A stretch of 64,000 nucleotides of DNA. It comes from DVEG01 sp964405435 (lineage in GTDB: Bacteria; Cyanobacteriota; Cyanobacteriia; Cyanobacteriales; Oscillatoriaceae). This document shows positions 61,796-64,000 of the stretch, in pieces (the stretch's first letter is position 1; every line of letters starts with the position of its first letter). Under the pieces are notes generated by a model. It saw only the letters and a list, made by a program, of their open reading frames with translations, had not been told where the DNA came from and made no database searches. A program made the translations under genes and the position numbers. The stretch is taken from positions 1 through 64,000 of the forward strand of contig CAYOOD010000012.1 in assembly GCA_964405435.1 (NCBI GenBank), read 5' to 3'.

Positions 61796-63223
61796 CTATT
61801 GATTGATGACTGCCTGCGGGGAAGTGTCAAATTTGGCGCAGTGCTGCAAAAAGCGGGCGGGAATTTCTAAGCGCGCTCCCCAGTGCAGGTGAATGTAGGA
61901 GGCGTGCAGTTGGTGCAATTGCCATCCTTCGCTTGCGGGCGGGTTTTGTTTAGCCAGTCCCCGCGTTTGATACAGGGGTTTTGGCGCGGATTGAGTCAGG
62001 TGCGATCGGTGAAATTCGTGTCCCCAAACGGTTGTTCCTGAGAGGAGCAGGGGAGTGTTTTGCAGGGCAGTTGCTTGCCTGTAGCCCAAGGTGAGGCGAT
62101 CGCCCATGACGGCAGTGGCGGGCAGGATACCGGTCATTTCGCGCGATCGCCCCTGAAAATCTACTAGCCTATCGCACAAGTACATTAATCCGCCGCATTC
62201 TGCATAGGTGGGGATTCCGGTTTGAATGGCGGCGCGCGCGGCACGGCGGGCGGCGATATTGTCGCTGAGTTCTTCGGCGAAGACTTCGGGGAATCCGCCG
62301 CCGAAATACAGCCCCCGCACGCCTTCGGGAAGGCGGGTATCTGTTAGCGGACTCCAAAAGATTAATTCTGCGCCGAGGGATTCGAGGGCGTCGAGGCTGT
62401 CTTGATAGTAAAAATTGAAGGCGGCGTCGCGGGCGATCGCAATTCGGATTCTGCCCTCTTTCTCTTTCAAGTCTCCTTTTTCTGCTGAGGGGAGTTGCGG
62501 GAGGGTTCCCACTTTTAGCAGCGGCAATAAGCGCTCCCAATCAAAGCACTGAGCCGCCAGATAAGCCAGTTTGTCAAGTAATTCGTTCAGGTTGGGGAGT
62601 TCTCCTGTGGGGACTAATCCTAAATGGCGATCGGGAATGGTAATATTATCTTGACGCCGCAAAACGCCAAAGACGGGTAACTGTAAGGGTTCGAGAGCTT
62701 CTAGAAGGAGTTCTCGGTGGCGATCGCTCCCCACTCGGTTCAACACCACACCCGCCACGTTAATTGTGGGGTCTAGCGAACTATACCCGCGCGCGATCGC
62801 CGCCACTGAACCCGACAGCCGGCTGCAATCGATTGCCAAGATAACGGGTAAATTCAGCAATCTGGCAACGTGGGCGGTACTGGCAAAATCAGTCGTTGAA
62901 TGCGATCGCCCTGCCGATTCGGGATAAAAGGCTTTCGAGGAAACCCCATCAAACAATCCCATCACCCCTTCGACGAGGGCGAACTCTGCCCCGGCGGCGT
63001 GGCGGGCGAAACACTGCTGCAGGTATTCCTCAGAAGTCAGCACCGGATCTAAATTCCGACAAGGGCGAGCCGTGACATAATGGTGAAACATCGGGTCGAT
63101 GTAATCCGGGCCAACTTTAAAAGACTGGACGGAAAGACCCCGCTGTTTCAAATAAGCCAGCAGCGCCAGGGTAATGGTCGTCTTGCCCGTACCGCTGCGA
63201 TCGCCAGCTATCACTAATGCCAT
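61796..63223 (-). CDS. cobB: Cobyrinate a,c-diamide synthase
   Basis: 475 aa. It amidates the a and c side chains of cobyrinate with glutamine and ATP in cobalamin (B12/pseudo-B12) synthesis; the anaerobic-route name is CbiA. The N-terminal ATP-binding domain starts with VIAGDRSGTGKTTITLALLAYL (P-loop) and carries KVGPDYIDPMFH and NLDPVL. The C-terminal class I glutaminase domain has the nucleophile Cys in TYAECGGLMYL and the catalytic His near GHEFHRS. All key residues are present. Psb28 follows downstream and no other cobalamin gene is in the window. Confidence 0.95.
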   Translation of the reverse strand: MALVIAGDRSGTGKTTITLALLAYLKQRGLSVQSFKVGPDYIDPMFHHYVTARPCRNLDPVLTSEEYLQQCFARHAAGAEFALVEGVMGLFDGVSSKAFYPESAGRSHSTTDFASTAHVARLLNLPVILAIDCSRLSGSVAAIARGYSSLDPTINVAGVVLNRVGSDRHRELLLEALEPLQLPVFGVLRRQDNITIPDRHLGLVPTGELPNLNELLDKLAYLAAQCFDWERLLPLLKVGTLPQLPSAEKGDLKEKEGRIRIAIARDAAFNFYYQDSLDALESLGAELIFWSPLTDTRLPEGVRGLYFGGGFPEVFAEELSDNIAARRAARAAIQTGIPTYAECGGLMYLCDRLVDFQGRSREMTGILPATAVMGDRLTLGYRQATALQNTPLLLSGTTVWGHEFHRSHLTQSAPKPLYQTRGLAKQNPPASEGWQLHQLHASYIHLHWGARLEIPARFLQHCAKFDTSPQAVINQ

Positions 63224-63262
63224 TTTTCAACCCGCATTTAACTTCTATAAAAACGAACGGCG

Positions 63263-64000
63263 CTACATCCACTTCAAAACCCGCTGCAAAAATCTGTTTC
63301 CGTTAAATTCGTCCGCGACATCTGCGGCAAAATCCACCACCTCTGACGCTGCAACCTGCCACAATCGTACCACGCCATCTGTGCCCGCCAGCGCCAGAAA
63401 TTTGCCGTCGGGGGAGAAGGCGACGGTGTAGCTTCTGCTGCCATATCCCGGCAATTGCAGCAATTCCGTGCCGGCGATCGCATCCCAGAGGTGGACGATA
63501 TTGTCGCGAATCGCTGCGGCGATTAACTGGCGATCGCAGGTAAAAGCGACGCTGTTTACTGAATAACTCAGCCCCCCTAATTCCCGCATTTGTCTTCCCG
63601 TTTCTACTTCCCACAATTGCACGGCGCTCTCGCCCCCCGATCCGATTAATGTTCCATCTGGAGAAAAGGCAACACTTTTAACACATCGATTGGCGAGCAA
63701 TTGTCGCAGTTCTTTTCCCGTGGCAACCTCCCACAACCGAACTGTACCATCTTCGCTTCCCGATGCAATCAACTGTCCGTCTGGGGAGAAGGCAACGCTG
63801 TTAACTGCATATTTATGTCCGAGTAACTGCCGCACTTCTTTTCCACTCGCTGCCTCCCACAAACGCGCGGTGCGATCGCGACTGCTCGATGCGATTAGCT
63901 GGCGATCCGGGCTGAAGGCAACGCTCGTGATTTCACCTGCATGTCCGCTCAATTTTTGCAGTTGTTTTCCCGTTGCTACCTCCCAGAGCAGCACGGTTTT
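63263..64000 (-). CDS. WD40-repeat protein, C-terminal part
   Basis: At least 246 residues; the frame is open to the window edge, so the N-terminus is missing. At least five to six WD40 units of about 41 residues are visible (for example HAGEITSVAFSPDRQLIASSSRDRTARLWEAASGKEV), each with the usual SVAFSPDG and RLWE blocks, then a short tail (DFAADVADEFNGNRFLQRVLKWM). In cyanobacteria such repeats often form the C-terminal part of proteins with a kinase, NTPase or TIR-like domain in front; which one applies here cannot be seen. Confidence 0.9.
   Translation of the reverse strand, partial: KTVLLWEVATGKQLQKLSGHAGEITSVAFSPDRQLIASSSRDRTARLWEAASGKEVRQLLGHKYAVNSVAFSPDGQLIASGSEDGTVRLWEVATGKELRQLLANRCVKSVAFSPDGTLIGSGGESAVQLWEVETGRQMRELGGLSYSVNSVAFTCDRQLIAAAIRDNIVHLWDAIAGTELLQLPGYGSRSYTVAFSPDGKFLALAGTDGVVRLWQVAASEVVDFAADVADEFNGNRFLQRVLKWM

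Overview
The window looks like chromosomal DNA of a filamentous (Oscillatoriales-like) cyanobacterium. Supporting signs are the very frequent octamer GCGATCGC (HIP1), a Psb28 photosystem II assembly factor, a phytochrome-type bilin-binding GAF domain, class II (GlpX) fructose/sedoheptulose bisphosphatase beside hemA, several cyanobacterium-typical families (UPF0182, DUF1400, DUF4168, Uma2 nucleases, PEP-CTERM proteins), and arrays of tandem heptanucleotides of the TGAGTGC type. The genus is inferred, not shown.

Layout. 1-10.4 kb: 5' part of a phytochrome-like sensor (minus), pentapeptide protein, tRNA-dihydrouridine synthase, glpX, hemA, a large UPF0182 membrane protein, a small exported protein with an internal duplication, and a decayed Rpn/DUF4351 gene. 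10.4-18.4 kb: tldD, a divergent sensor kinase, and a SWIM zinc-finger protein next to a SNF2 helicase whose gene contains an in-frame heptamer array broken by 24 Ns. 18.4-27 kb: AT-rich gap, a hairpin-rich segment of unknown nature, pnp, two almost identical Uma2 genes, tpiA, folP and a band-7 protein. 27-42 kb: signalling region with three very large PAS-containing histidine kinases (1912, 832 and 1367 aa), a DUF1400 protein and a SOUL protein. 42-55 kb: YjbQ, two PEP-CTERM proteins, polA, an SLH/M23 cell-wall hydrolase with a structured leader, phytochelatin synthase, a DUF4168 protein, a LuxR-type regulator plus partner, and hisS. 55-64 kb: a DUF4384 protein followed by a TPR-CHAT protease, a third Uma2 gene, psb28, cobyrinate diamide synthase and a WD40 protein cut by the window end.

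Most of this is housekeeping: Calvin cycle and glycolysis (glpX, tpiA), tetrapyrrole and cobalamin synthesis (hemA, cobB), folate (folP), replication and repair (polA, SNF2), translation (hisS, dus) and RNA decay (pnp). The accessory material is the multi-PAS kinases, the TPR-CHAT/DUF4384 pair and an unusually rich set of small repeats: heptamer arrays, a miniature palindromic element with ends reading TATAGC..., and several GC-rich inverted repeats. No tRNA, rRNA, CRISPR array or complete insertion sequence was recognised.

The best candidates for something new are (1) the TPR-CHAT/DUF4384 pair, (2) the heptamer array that reads as a heptapeptide inside the SNF2 gene, (3) the small palindromic element family, and (4) two hairpin-dense leaders, upstream of pnp and of the M23 hydrolase.
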